From the NCBI RefSeq assembly GCF_018882465.1, contig NZ_JACVOK010000002.1:434001-498000 (forward strand): a DNA stretch of 64,000 bases, read 5' to 3'. The notes under the pieces are model-generated. The model was not told where the DNA came from and did no database searches. It saw only the letters and a list, made by a program, of their open reading frames with translations. The translations under genes were made by a program, and so were the position numbers. Positions 10,723 to 18,974 of the stretch are shown here, piece after piece (position 1 is the first letter of the stretch; the number at the start of each line of letters is the position of its first letter). This DNA is from Polynucleobacter sp. 73C-SIWE. Lineage in GTDB: Bacteria; Pseudomonadota; Gammaproteobacteria; Burkholderiales; Burkholderiaceae.

Positions 10723-12138
10723 ATGCAGGGCTTGATCGATCAATTTGGCGACATACTTGGCAAAGAATATGTTCTCACCCAAGACCAAGATAAAGCCCCC
10801 TACCTTACCGACTGGCGCAAACGCTATGTTGGTAAAGCCCTAGCAGTCCTCCTTCCAAAAACAACTATTGAAGTTGCCAAGATTGTGAAGCTGTGCGCTG
10901 CGAATCATGTATCCATTGTTCCGCAAGGTGGTCATACAGGTTTTTGCGGTGGCGCTACACCTGACGAGACCGGTCAGCAAGTGATTCTGAATCTAAAGCG
11001 CATGAACCAAATCCGTGAAATTGATTCTGCCAATCAAACAATCACTCTTGAAGCGGGATGTATTTTGCAGGCCGTTCAAGAAAAAGCGGCAGCACAAGAT
11101 TTCTTGTTTCCATTAAGTCTTGGTGCAGAAGGCAGCTGCATGATTGGCGGTAACCTCGCTACTAATGCTGGTGGCACAAATGTACTGCGCTATGGCAATA
11201 CTCGGGATCTTTGCCTAGGTCTTGAGGTTGTTACCGCTCAGGGTGAAGTCTGGAATGGCATGAAGGGCTTACGCAAGGACAATACCGGTTACGACCTCCG
11301 AGATCTGTTTATTGGATCCGAGGGTACGCTTGGCATCATTACTGCTGCCGTCATGAAACTCTACCCTCTGCCGATCTCCCAATGGACGACTCTAGTAGCA
11401 AGCCAAGATATTGCATCCACTATTGCCTTGCTGAATCTATTTCAGAAACGAGCAACCTCGCTACTCACTGGCTTTGAAATGATGACCCAAGAATCCTTGG
11501 CCCTCAATGAGAAGCACTTTCCGCAAATGGCCAACCCCTTAAAAGGCAATCCTCCTTTCACAATCTTGATTGAACTCTCTGATCATGAAAGTGAAGAACA
11601 TGTACGCAAACTTCTGGAAACTATCTTAGAAGAAGCGTTTACTGCAGAGTTGATTAGCGATGCTGTGATTGCTAGCAACCTAAGTCAGGCAAATGCGTTT
11701 TGGCATATGCGTGAGCATATAACTCTGGCACAAGCAGAAGAAGGCGCCAATCTCAAACATGACATCACCATCCCGCTTTCTTCCCTGGATAGCTTTATTC
11801 AGGAAACAGACGCCTTAATGAGAAAACGCTACCCAGGTGTGCGGATCATTAATTTTGGCCATTTGGGTGACGGGAACCTCCACTACAACATTGCCCCACC
11901 CCTTGGATCTGACCCCAAGGCATTTAACCTTGCCAATGAAAAAGCGATCCACGAGCTGGTGTATTCCCAGGTTGAGCGTTGCCAAGGCTCCATATCGGCT
12001 GAACATGGGGTTGGACAGCTTAAATTGGAGGGATTAAGGGCTCATAAGGGTGCCGTCGCTCATGACCTCATGAAGACCCTAAAAAGGGCCCTAGACCCCC
12101 AAAATATCCTCAATCCCCATAAAGTGGTCTCAATTTAG
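10723..12138 (+). CDS. FAD-binding oxidoreductase (D-2-hydroxyacid dehydrogenase type)
   Basis: A 471-residue protein with an N-terminal PCMH-type FAD domain (PQGGHTGFCGG near residue 67, then SCMIGGNLATNAGG) and a C-terminal FAD-linked oxidase domain (HLGDGNLHYN and SAEHGVGQLK). This architecture fits the GlcD/D-2-hydroxyglutarate/D-lactate dehydrogenase family, which oxidises a D-2-hydroxy acid to the 2-oxo acid and passes electrons to a quinone or ETF. The exact substrate cannot be decided. It is the last gene of the wrbA group. Confidence 0.88.
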   Translation: MQGLIDQFGDILGKEYVLTQDQDKAPYLTDWRKRYVGKALAVLLPKTTIEVAKIVKLCAANHVSIVPQGGHTGFCGGATPDETGQQVILNLKRMNQIREIDSANQTITLEAGCILQAVQEKAAAQDFLFPLSLGAEGSCMIGGNLATNAGGTNVLRYGNTRDLCLGLEVVTAQGEVWNGMKGLRKDNTGYDLRDLFIGSEGTLGIITAAVMKLYPLPISQWTTLVASQDIASTIALLNLFQKRATSLLTGFEMMTQESLALNEKHFPQMANPLKGNPPFTILIELSDHESEEHVRKLLETILEEAFTAELISDAVIASNLSQANAFWHMREHITLAQAEEGANLKHDITIPLSSLDSFIQETDALMRKRYPGVRIINFGHLGDGNLHYNIAPPLGSDPKAFNLANEKAIHELVYSQVERCQGSISAEHGVGQLKLEGLRAHKGAVAHDLMKTLKRALDPQNILNPHKVVSI

Positions 12139-12230
12139 GGCTTTTGAGCCTCAATATTTATTAAATATTTTGTAATTCTTGTCATCTCTACCGAATTCTG
12201 ATGCGTTGTATGGGCATACAGGAGACAAAG

Positions 12231-12416
12231 ATGTCAACAAGACTAAAACGTTGGGCCCGTGCAATTCAAGAAATCGACTTGTCCAAAAGGACGCCTGAAG
12301 TGGCTATTGGCTATTTAGATAGCAAATATCGCGATATTGCTTGGCGTTACATCCGTATTCTAGGCTTTGAACGCACCATTAGCTTCATGGCCAGCAATAA
12401 CTTTCACCCAGAGTGA
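12231..12416 (+). CDS. Small conserved-looking basic protein
   Basis: A 61-residue protein beginning at an ATG with an AGGAG site eight bases upstream (an earlier in-frame start lacks one). It is rich in Arg, Lys and aromatic residues (RLKRWARAIQEID, YRDIAWRYIRILGFE). It has no signal peptide or recognisable domain. A clear rho-independent terminator follows immediately, supporting it as a real separate transcription unit. Function unknown. Confidence 0.65.
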   Translation: MSTRLKRWARAIQEIDLSKRTPEVAIGYLDSKYRDIAWRYIRILGFERTISFMASNNFHPE

Positions 12417-12427
12417 ACTTCAAAAAT

Positions 12428-12465
12428 AAACCCTAAATAACTGATTTATTTAGGGTTTTTTGTTT
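12428..12465. terminator. Bidirectional rho-independent terminator
   Basis: A stem AACCCTAAATAA with its complement TTATTTAGGGTT around a CTGA-type loop. It has a T run on the plus strand after it and an A run before it (T run on the minus strand). It lies between the small plus-strand gene and the convergent MFS gene, whose stop codon is inside the stem. Confidence 0.88.
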
Positions 12466-13664
12466 TTGGATAATTTTGGCTTTGTATCAATAGGCTTAAA
12501 TACCCAAAACGCCATCAGCATTACTGCCAGTAGCGAACTGAGTCCGGAAAATAAAAATGCCACTGTCGGGCTGACAGATTCATACAGCCAGCCAAATATT
12601 AAAGAGGCAGGCAACAGCATAATTCCTGAGCATAGATTGAACCAACCAAACGCTGTGCCTGTTAATCCCTTTGGAGCAAGGTCAGCAACGAGGGCCTTCT
12701 CAACCCCTTCGGTGGCTGCTTTAAATAGTCCATATAACGCGAATATTCCAAAAAGCCATCCAACCGTCAGACCAGAATAGCTCATTGCCGCATATATCAG
12801 TGCATAAGCCATCCAAGCAAGAGTAATAAAGTATTTGCGACTAAATCTGTCTGATAAAGCGGAAAGTGGCGTACCAAATATGGTGGTAATCAAAGAAATA
12901 CATGCCCACAAAAGTGGAATCTGTTCTTGAGGCACGCCAAGTTCTTTGGCTCTTAAGAGCAAGAACATGTCTGAAGAATTGCTAAGGGCAAATAAACCCA
13001 CTGCAAAGAGATAGCGCTTAAATTCAACTGGCATTCCATCCAGGTTCCAGGTGAACTTGATAGTTGATGACACGAGGCTATCTCGCGCAGGCTCTTTGAT
13101 ACAAAGGGCTAGCGCAACAGTGATGGCGCCGGGTATGACTGCCCACAAAAATATCTCTTTTAGTGGAATATTAATCGCAAGTAGATATGCAGCAAGCAAT
13201 GGGCCAACAACCGCACCTGCATTATCCATTGATCGATGTAGGCCGTAAGTAATGCCCCGTTGATTTGCTGGAACGCTCTCAGCTAATAACGCATCTCTCG
13301 GAGAACTTCTCAAGCCCTTACCTAGTCTATCGGTAAAGCGAATCAGCAAAACGCCAACCCAGGAGCTAGCAAATGCAATCAGTGGCCTTCCGATACCCGC
13401 AAGAAAATAACCAAGGACAATCCAAACCTTGGCATTTTTTGTTTTATCAACAACAACTCCCGAAACTAGCTTGAATAAACTAGAAGTGGCCTCTGCGACA
13501 CCTTCGATGATGCCGATCGCCTTGGGTCCAGCCATTAAGACGGAAGCCAAATAAAGTGGCATTAAGGGATACAACATCTCACTTGCGGAATCGTTCACAA
13601 AGCTTATCAAGCCGATTAACCAAACCGTTTTGGGCAAAGATGAGAGAGTTTTAAACATGCTCAT
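12450..13664 (-). CDS. MFS transporter (putative drug or metabolite efflux)
   Basis: A 404-residue twelve-helix MFS protein. The loop between helices 2 and 3 (GVVVDKTKNAK) and the motif RFTDRLGKGLRSSPRDALLAE place it in the MFS_1 branch of putative multidrug exporters common in proteobacteria. The start shows two ATGs two codons apart (MSM); the upstream one is used. It is isolated, with a bidirectional terminator at its 3' end. The substrate is unknown. Confidence 0.83.
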   Translation of the reverse strand: MSMFKTLSSLPKTVWLIGLISFVNDSASEMLYPLMPLYLASVLMAGPKAIGIIEGVAEATSSLFKLVSGVVVDKTKNAKVWIVLGYFLAGIGRPLIAFASSWVGVLLIRFTDRLGKGLRSSPRDALLAESVPANQRGITYGLHRSMDNAGAVVGPLLAAYLLAINIPLKEIFLWAVIPGAITVALALCIKEPARDSLVSSTIKFTWNLDGMPVEFKRYLFAVGLFALSNSSDMFLLLRAKELGVPQEQIPLLWACISLITTIFGTPLSALSDRFSRKYFITLAWMAYALIYAAMSYSGLTVGWLFGIFALYGLFKAATEGVEKALVADLAPKGLTGTAFGWFNLCSGIMLLPASLIFGWLYESVSPTVAFLFSGLSSLLAVMLMAFWVFKPIDTKPKLSKNKKP

Positions 13665-13785
13665 TCAATTTAGCACCAATTTTAGCAATCAGAAAAAAGC
13701 AGTTTTATTGTCATAATCGCTTGAATCGCCCATAAATAACCCGTAGGATCAAAGAGTCAATATTGGATCTAAGGGGTTAAAAATC

Positions 13786-14058
13786 ATGAGTCAGAAAAAA
13801 TTAGTAAAACAGTTAATGAAAAAACTGGACAAGTTAGAGTCAGAACGTGAAAAGTTGATCGATAAGCTGGCTAAAGCTTTAGATAAGCTTGAGCAAAAGG
13901 AGGTAACCAAAAAACCAGCCGCGAAGAAGGTTGCTGCAAAAAAGACGCCCAGCAAGAAAACTCCCGCCAAAAAAACGCCTAGAAAAAAAGTGGTATCCAA
14001 GAAGGCGCCTACTAAAAAAGTTTCTACGCCAGCCCCTACTACTAATGAAGAAGCTTAA
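13786..14058 (+). CDS. Lysine-rich histone H1-like / PhaM-like protein
   Basis: A 90-residue protein in two parts. Residues 1-42 are a charged amphipathic, probably coiled-coil, helix (repeating KL/KALDKLE). Residues 43-90 are a repetitive KKPAAKK/KKTPAKKTP tail of the eukaryote-H1-like type. Such tails bind DNA or polyphosphate and resemble the PAKKA region of PhaM and the AlgP/AlgR3 proteins. An AAGGGG ribosome site precedes the ATG. Its stop codon is directly followed by the GTG start of a PPK2 gene, which points to joint function with polyphosphate. Confidence 0.8.
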   Translation: MSQKKLVKQLMKKLDKLESEREKLIDKLAKALDKLEQKEVTKKPAAKKVAAKKTPSKKTPAKKTPRKKVVSKKAPTKKVSTPAPTTNEEA

Positions 14059-14844
14059 GTGGTGAGCAAGGATCTCAAAGAAACTCATCACGATTCTGAT
14101 TATGAAGATCAACTTCGCCTTCTGCAAATTGAACTAGTGAAGCTTCAGCGTGAAATTATTTCAGGTGGAATGCGCTTATTGGTTATTTTGGAAGGTCGAG
14201 ATACTGCGGGCAAAGATGGCACCATCAAACGCATTACTGAACACCTGAGTCCCCGCGAAACCCATGTTGTAGCGCTTGGTAAACCCTCCTCTCGTGAAGA
14301 GGGTGAATGGTATTTTCAGAGATACGTTGCTGAGCTACCATCAGCTGGTGAGTTCAGCATCTTTAACCGTAGTTGGTATAACCGTGCAGGGGTCGAGAAA
14401 GTAATGGGTTTTTGCACAGACGCTCAGTACAGGCAATTTATGGCATCAGTAAATGATTTTGAAGGTTTGCTGGTTGACTCGGGTATCCAGATTATCAAGT
14501 ACTACTTAGATATTGATAAAAAAGAGCAGGAAGAACGTCTGGAGAGTAGAAAAGCTGACCCTCTAAAGCAGTGGAAAATTAGTCCTATCGATGAACAAGC
14601 GCAGCATAAGTGGAATGATTACAGTGTTGCACGCGATCTCATGCTGCAACAAACCAGCTCTGTAAAAGCACCTTGGACTGTAGTGAATGCCAATAACAAG
14701 AAACACACGCACTTAAATCTGATTCGAGATCTTTTATCTAGGGTCAAATACCCAAAAAAGGATGAAAAGATTTTGGCTGTTGACGCTGATGTTGTGATGC
14801 CTTGCCCACCATTAGGGAAAAAACCTCCCAAAGTAGCGCCCTAG
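14059..14844 (+). CDS. ppk2: Polyphosphate kinase 2 family protein
   Basis: A 261-residue single-domain PPK2. It has the Walker A loop GRDTAGKDG near residue 44, the FNRSWYNRAGVEKVMGF lid/Walker B region, and a PLKQWKISPID segment. The enzyme reversibly transfers phosphate between polyphosphate and nucleoside di- or monophosphates. Start GTG immediately after the previous stop implies coupling. A second PPK2 of about 300 residues lies at 59085-59990. Confidence 0.95.
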   Translation: MVSKDLKETHHDSDYEDQLRLLQIELVKLQREIISGGMRLLVILEGRDTAGKDGTIKRITEHLSPRETHVVALGKPSSREEGEWYFQRYVAELPSAGEFSIFNRSWYNRAGVEKVMGFCTDAQYRQFMASVNDFEGLLVDSGIQIIKYYLDIDKKEQEERLESRKADPLKQWKISPIDEQAQHKWNDYSVARDLMLQQTSSVKAPWTVVNANNKKHTHLNLIRDLLSRVKYPKKDEKILAVDADVVMPCPPLGKKPPKVAP

Positions 14845-14852
14845 TTGCTTTG

Positions 14853-15749
14853 TTATCTTACAAAGAATTGTTTCGCATCAGTGACGAGTTCACCAGGTAA
14901 CTCTTCAGGAATATAGTGGCCACAAGAAACGGATTTTCCCGAGACATTTTCAGCGACCGCTTTCCAATCCTCAATCGGCTTAAAGCATCTATGAACCAAG
15001 CCGTGCTCTCCCCATAAGACCCGTAATGGCATCTTAAGCTTTTTACCTGCAGCCCTATCGGCTCGATCATGTGCTAAGTCAATACTGGCAGCAGCTCTAT
15101 AGTCCTCACACATGGAATGCATGCATTGTGGATTGCTTGCGCCCGCAAGATATTCTGCCCAACGCTCAGGAGAAAAAATGCCTGTACCAGCATGACGACC
15201 CATATGCTGCTTAATCCAAAACTCCGGATTAGCAGCAATAAAGGTTTCCGGAATAGGTTCTGGTTGAATTAAAAAGAACCAATGCCAATAGCCTTTAGCA
15301 AATTCCATAGTGGTGTTGTCATACATCGTCAGTGTTGGCGATATATCTAAGACCATCAAACGCAAAACGCTATCAGGAAAGTCCATCGCCAACCTGTGTG
15401 ATACTCGGCCACCACGATCATGCCCTAGCAAAAAAAATTGCTGATAGCCTAAAGATTGCATCAGAGCATGCTGATCTGCTGCCATTGATCTCTTTGAGTA
15501 AGTTGAATGATCGGCTTTGCCATGAGGTTTGGCTGATTGTCCGTAGCCCCGGAGATCAGAAGCCACCACAGTAAAAGATTTGGCTAACTCTGGAGCAACC
15601 AACTCCCAGATCGCTTTGGTTTGTGGAAAGCCGTGTAATAGCAATATGGGTGGCCCATTACCACCGACTTGACAGGCAATCTCTATAGGACCGTCGTCTG
15701 ATGAGACGGTAATTCTTTTTTGCTCAAAACCAGGAAATACTACAGTCAT
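14853..15749 (-). CDS. Alpha/beta hydrolase, haloacetate dehalogenase-like
   Basis: A 298-residue alpha/beta hydrolase with nucleophile motif GHDRGGRVSHRLA (Asp111, Arg112, Arg115). It also has DLRGYGQSAKP, a YWHW segment (His156, Trp157) and a C-terminal GHYIPEE holding the catalytic His. The Asp nucleophile with the two Arg and the His-Trp pair is the pattern of fluoroacetate/haloacetate dehalogenases. Epoxide hydrolase-like activity cannot be ruled out. Convergent with ppk2; cytoplasmic. Confidence 0.82.
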   Translation of the reverse strand: MTVVFPGFEQKRITVSSDDGPIEIACQVGGNGPPILLLHGFPQTKAIWELVAPELAKSFTVVASDLRGYGQSAKPHGKADHSTYSKRSMAADQHALMQSLGYQQFFLLGHDRGGRVSHRLAMDFPDSVLRLMVLDISPTLTMYDNTTMEFAKGYWHWFFLIQPEPIPETFIAANPEFWIKQHMGRHAGTGIFSPERWAEYLAGASNPQCMHSMCEDYRAAASIDLAHDRADRAAGKKLKMPLRVLWGEHGLVHRCFKPIEDWKAVAENVSGKSVSCGHYIPEELPGELVTDAKQFFVR

Positions 15750-15761
15750 ATCGTATCCAAT

Positions 15762-15787
15762 AAAAAAGAGCCTCTGAAGAGGCTCTT
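15762..15787 (-). terminator. Rho-independent terminator of the EF-hand gene
   Basis: The stem AAGAGCCTC / GAGGCTCTT has a four-base loop. Read on the minus strand it is followed by a T-rich run. It stands directly after the stop of the EF-hand gene and separates it from the downstream hydrolase gene. Confidence 0.85.
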
Positions 15788-15793
15788 GAGGCG

Positions 15794-16054
15794 TTAGCGG
15801 TCTGCAATCTTTTGAATTTCAGCAACGGTAACATAACCCTTATTGCCGGTATCAATATAGCTAAAGTGATCATAAATACGAGGCATGCATCCTTTAGCTT
15901 CATTCATGGTCAACTTGCCATCACGATTTGTATCGCATTTAGCAAAACGCTCAGCAATTTCTTTATTACGAGATGCCTCATCGGCATACGCTGGTAACGA
16001 TAAAGCCATCATTGCACAAATAGACAGCAAAATCGCTTTAGAAGGAGTCCTCAT
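15794..16054 (-). CDS. Exported EF-hand protein
   Basis: An 86-residue protein with a signal peptide (1-24, ending PAYA). It has one complete EF-hand loop, DTNRDGKLTMNEA (D, N, D, K, E at liganding positions), and a second, less perfect one (DTGNKGYVTVAE). It is likely a periplasmic calcium-binding protein. It ends a minus-strand run with two lipoproteins and has its own terminator. Confidence 0.82.
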   Translation of the reverse strand: MRTPSKAILLSICAMMALSLPAYADEASRNKEIAERFAKCDTNRDGKLTMNEAKGCMPRIYDHFSYIDTGNKGYVTVAEIQKIADR

Positions 16055-16063
16055 GAATATCTC

Positions 16064-16747
16064 TTATTGACCTGTTGGACTTGGGTTTGCAGAGGTTTCT
16101 AGAGCTACTTTAACGACTGTTTTTGCCATAGAAATAAATGAATCAACAGAGCCGCCAGCGGTTCTGAATGACTCACCCTGAACGGTTACTAAACCCTCAC
16201 CCAATAATTTATTAGTCTGGCTGTCAGTAATCTTGCTCTCCACTAATAGAGCTGGGGTTTTGGCATTCACTCCACCGGCATATGCCGCAGCATTCATGGC
16301 AAGGCCAATAGGCGTGAAATTCCATGGTTGCAAACTATTTGCTGAACTCTCTGCGCCAGTAATGCCTACCGAAACGCGGGCAACACCTGGGCCAGGCTGA
16401 GTAACGATCTTAATATTGCCGCGCGCATTCACTGCTTCGACAATGGAGGCTTGTAATGCTGCTCGTGCTTTAGAAATTGATTCCGCACTTACATCTTTAG
16501 TCGCGCTCTGATTTAAATAGATCGGATCTAAGATAACAGCGGTATAAGCACCAGGGTTAACTCCAGAGATTCTATATCTCCAAATGCGTGCATCTGGAAC
16601 GGAAGTGGACATTGGCACCAACAGTGAATAATCCGGTAAAAATCCCGATCGAGGCATTGCTTCAGTGGCAAGTTTGGGTGCATTACTACATGCAGCCATG
16701 AACAAGGCCATCGAAAGTGCTGCAGCAATAAGAGCAATCTTCTTCAT
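16064..16747 (-). CDS. DUF3313-family lipoprotein
   Basis: The start is the ATG giving MKKIALIAAALSMALFMAAC; a longer frame upstream adds a non-signal extension and overlaps the neighbouring gene's region. Residues 1-18 are a lipoprotein signal with the lipobox Cys after FMAA. The mature part has the SGFLPDYSLL motif of DUF3313. It is probably an outer- or inner-membrane lipoprotein of unknown role. It sits 10 bp from the EF-hand gene, so they probably share a transcript. Confidence 0.82.
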   Translation of the reverse strand: MKKIALIAAALSMALFMAACSNAPKLATEAMPRSGFLPDYSLLVPMSTSVPDARIWRYRISGVNPGAYTAVILDPIYLNQSATKDVSAESISKARAALQASIVEAVNARGNIKIVTQPGPGVARVSVGITGAESSANSLQPWNFTPIGLAMNAAAYAGGVNAKTPALLVESKITDSQTNKLLGEGLVTVQGESFRTAGGSVDSFISMAKTVVKVALETSANPSPTGQ

Positions 16748-16818
16748 TTTTAATCCCATAAAAGTGCTGCAAAAAATAATAAGCGGCAAAGAATTCAATT
16801 CATCATACCGAACAATAA

Positions 16819-17205
16819 TTAATCTTGGGGTGGACAAGGCATGGTAACTCCTGTCTTCTTATGAATGGTAGGTTTACAGTCCGACTGCATAGCGGGTGAA
16901 GATTGCGATCTAGTCGTGCCTGTAGGTGTTGTAGCAGCAAGCGCGGGGGTGTTCGTCGAGGAAGAATCTCCCGCAATGCTCGTAACTGGTGCAGATTTAG
17001 CTTGTCTTGGCGCTTCAAGACCTACCGCAAGATAAAAGGATCGATCTGTGCCAGGGCATGGCATTAATGCACCAGTTTTAGCGTTATAGACGTCCTTGCA
17101 ATGTGGATTTGCCTCAAGACGCGCCTCTAGCTTGCTAGTACTACATCCGGTCAGGAGCTGAGTGCCACTTAAAAATAGGAGAATGCAGCATTTGACAATA
17201 TTCAT
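16819..17205 (-). CDS. Small lipoprotein with duplicated C-KTG-MPCP motif
   Basis: A 128-residue protein with a type II signal (lipobox LLTGC, Cys at about 21). The mature part contains two copies of a short motif: CKDVYNAKTGALMPCP near residues 37-52 and CKPTIHKKTGVTMPCP near the C-terminus. They are joined by a Ser/Thr/Ala/Pro-rich linker. Paired cysteines suggest two small disulfide-bonded units. No family recognised. Probably in one operon with DUF3313 and the EF-hand protein. Confidence 0.72.
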   Translation of the reverse strand: MNIVKCCILLFLSGTQLLTGCSTSKLEARLEANPHCKDVYNAKTGALMPCPGTDRSFYLAVGLEAPRQAKSAPVTSIAGDSSSTNTPALAATTPTGTTRSQSSPAMQSDCKPTIHKKTGVTMPCPPQD

Positions 17206-17283
17206 GGAGCCTCATTCTAAGTTAAACAGGCAGGCTTTAATAGTGGCAATATATTGACGTTTAAACAAATAAAAGGAATTGAT

Positions 17284-17661
17284 ATGGACAAAGATGCGTT
17301 TGAAAAGGGGTTGAAAACCCGTCGTGAGGTTTTGGGCTCAGAGTACGTAGATAACTCAATCAAGAATGCGGGTGAATTCAATATGCCCATGCAAGAATTG
17401 GTCACTCAATATGCTTGGAATGAAATTTGGAATCGACCGGGCCTAGATCGTCGCTCTAGGAGCATGATTAATTTGGCTATGCTCACAGCACTTAACCGCC
17501 CTCATGAATTAAAGCTCCACCTAAAAGGTGCCATTAATAATGGCCTAACAAAAGATGAGATTCGAGAGATCTTGATGCAGACGGCAATCTACTGTGGAGT
17601 GCCAGCAGCAATCGATAGTTTTCGATGTGCCAAGGAAGTTTTTGCAGAGATGGGTATTTAA
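17284..17661 (+). CDS. Carboxymuconolactone decarboxylase family protein
   Basis: The start is the ATG with AAGGAA eight bases upstream. The 125-residue protein has the CMD/PcaC profile: RSRSMINLAMLTALNRPHELKLHLKGAINNGLTKDEIREILMQ spread over residues 58-100, then YCGVPAA. It matches gamma-carboxymuconolactone decarboxylase in length and pattern. No other protocatechuate genes are adjacent, so the physiological substrate is open. Confidence 0.85.
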   Translation: MDKDAFEKGLKTRREVLGSEYVDNSIKNAGEFNMPMQELVTQYAWNEIWNRPGLDRRSRSMINLAMLTALNRPHELKLHLKGAINNGLTKDEIREILMQTAIYCGVPAAIDSFRCAKEVFAEMGI

Positions 17662-17734
17662 TTGGAGAGCTAACCTAGATGAAATCAACTACCCAGATAG
17701 CTTGGAAGGTACAAGCGTACATTAGCAGCTTAAA

Positions 17735-18343
17735 TCATGAATCGTAGTCGCTAGCAAATTGATGGTTTGTATCCCGATGATGGGCTTCATCATTGCGGAC
17801 AGCAATCACCACGTCTCGAAGAGTTGCATCCGGTCCAAGCTTCCAATAATCAATGGCAATCTTTGGAGCGGACACATTGGATATACGCCCCTCATCAATT
17901 TCTTTTAAGTATTCGGTATAGGAATAGACTGCCTCTTCCTCAAAATAACCCACAATACGATGCGCCGTACGTGGAAAAAATACATAAATAACGAAAAAGA
18001 AGTTCCAGAAAATGGCCTGTGTTATCAAGACAAGGTAGCGCTCAAACAGATTAGGCTTTGCAATCTCAATGAAGGTCATCAGATGCATTCTTTCGTTCTC
18101 GGCCTCCGCCAAAAGCGTCCGAATCTTTGGTCCATAGCCAACCCTCATGCTGCGTAGGCTTGTTAAATGTGTCCACATGCCAGCAACCATTCCCGGGACT
18201 CCTGCAACCGTTTCTAAAACTACAGCACGGTGCCCATAGCGTTTCTTAAAAAAGGTATCCGCAAAAAAGCGCATCCCCTTAGTAAAAGATAGGGCAACTC
18301 GATCAGAAATTTGAATCGGGGTGTAATGGATGGGATCATTCAT
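17735..18343 (-). CDS. aox: Alternative oxidase (diiron ubiquinol oxidase)
   Basis: A 202-residue AOX. All diiron motifs are present: LET (Glu44), NERMH (Glu84, His87), EEEAVYSYT (around Glu136) and [11 protein letters not shown] (Glu186, His189). Two hydrophobic stretches form the membrane-dipping part. It oxidises ubiquinol and reduces oxygen to water without proton pumping, giving cyanide-insensitive respiration. It lacks the regulatory Cys-bearing N-terminus of plant enzymes. AOX is uncommon in bacteria. Confidence 0.95.
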   Translation of the reverse strand: MNDPIHYTPIQISDRVALSFTKGMRFFADTFFKKRYGHRAVVLETVAGVPGMVAGMWTHLTSLRSMRVGYGPKIRTLLAEAENERMHLMTFIEIAKPNLFERYLVLITQAIFWNFFFVIYVFFPRTAHRIVGYFEEEAVYSYTEYLKEIDEGRISNVSAPKIAIDYWKLGPDATLRDVVIAVRNDEAHHRDTNHQFASDYDS

Positions 18344-18458
18344 AAAAACACTTTAAATGTTTTTCAGCTTTTGTGCCTGAAAGTACTGTGCACATGCATC
18401 ATGCTTGATAATTAGCGTCTCCAGCTCAATTTGACCGTTGGGAAATCGGACTATCAAT

Positions 18459-18857
18459 TCATAGATACTCGGCAACTTCCACCAAATTTCCGTCAGGATC
18501 ACGTAAATAAACAGATCGGATTGGTCCCAGCGCCCCTCTTCTGGGTACCGGACCTACATCAATCGGTACGCCAATATTTTGAAGATGCAATATGAAATTA
18601 TCCAATGAGTCAGAAGCGATAAGGCAAAAATCGCCTGAGCCTATTGTTGGAACTCTTGCCTTAGTAGGCGTTTCGGTAGCCTTATCTTGTAGATTAATTT
18701 TAAGCTGTCCAAATCGCAGCGCATAACGTGGCTGTCCTTCTGGTCCGACAAAAAATTCTCTCTCAAAGCCCATTACTAACTCATACCACTGCGTAGTCAA
18801 CTCAATATCTGTGACAGTTAAAACAATATGATCAATGCGATCAATAATTTTTTTCAT
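18459..18857 (-). CDS. VOC (glyoxalase/bleomycin-resistance) family protein
   Basis: A 132-residue single VOC domain with IDHIVLTVTDIELTTQWYELVMGF at the start (metal His10) and the terminal DPDGNLVEVAEY (metal Glu). The middle metal position reads Gln in FGQLKINLQ where many homologues have His. Substrate unknown; glyoxalase-like or fosfomycin/dioxygenase-like activities are all possible. About 115 bases follow upstream with no recognisable signal. Confidence 0.85.
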   Translation of the reverse strand: MKKIIDRIDHIVLTVTDIELTTQWYELVMGFEREFFVGPEGQPRYALRFGQLKINLQDKATETPTKARVPTIGSGDFCLIASDSLDNFILHLQNIGVPIDVGPVPRRGALGPIRSVYLRDPDGNLVEVAEYL

Positions 18858-18974
18858 TTTATTAGCCCAATAAAAATATATTACGAATAATTAAAGCGTA
18901 TCTAAGATTTTAAGTGCTGCACTCACCAAAGGATATAGGAATAAAAGTAATTAGTTATATTATCCAGCCCATCA

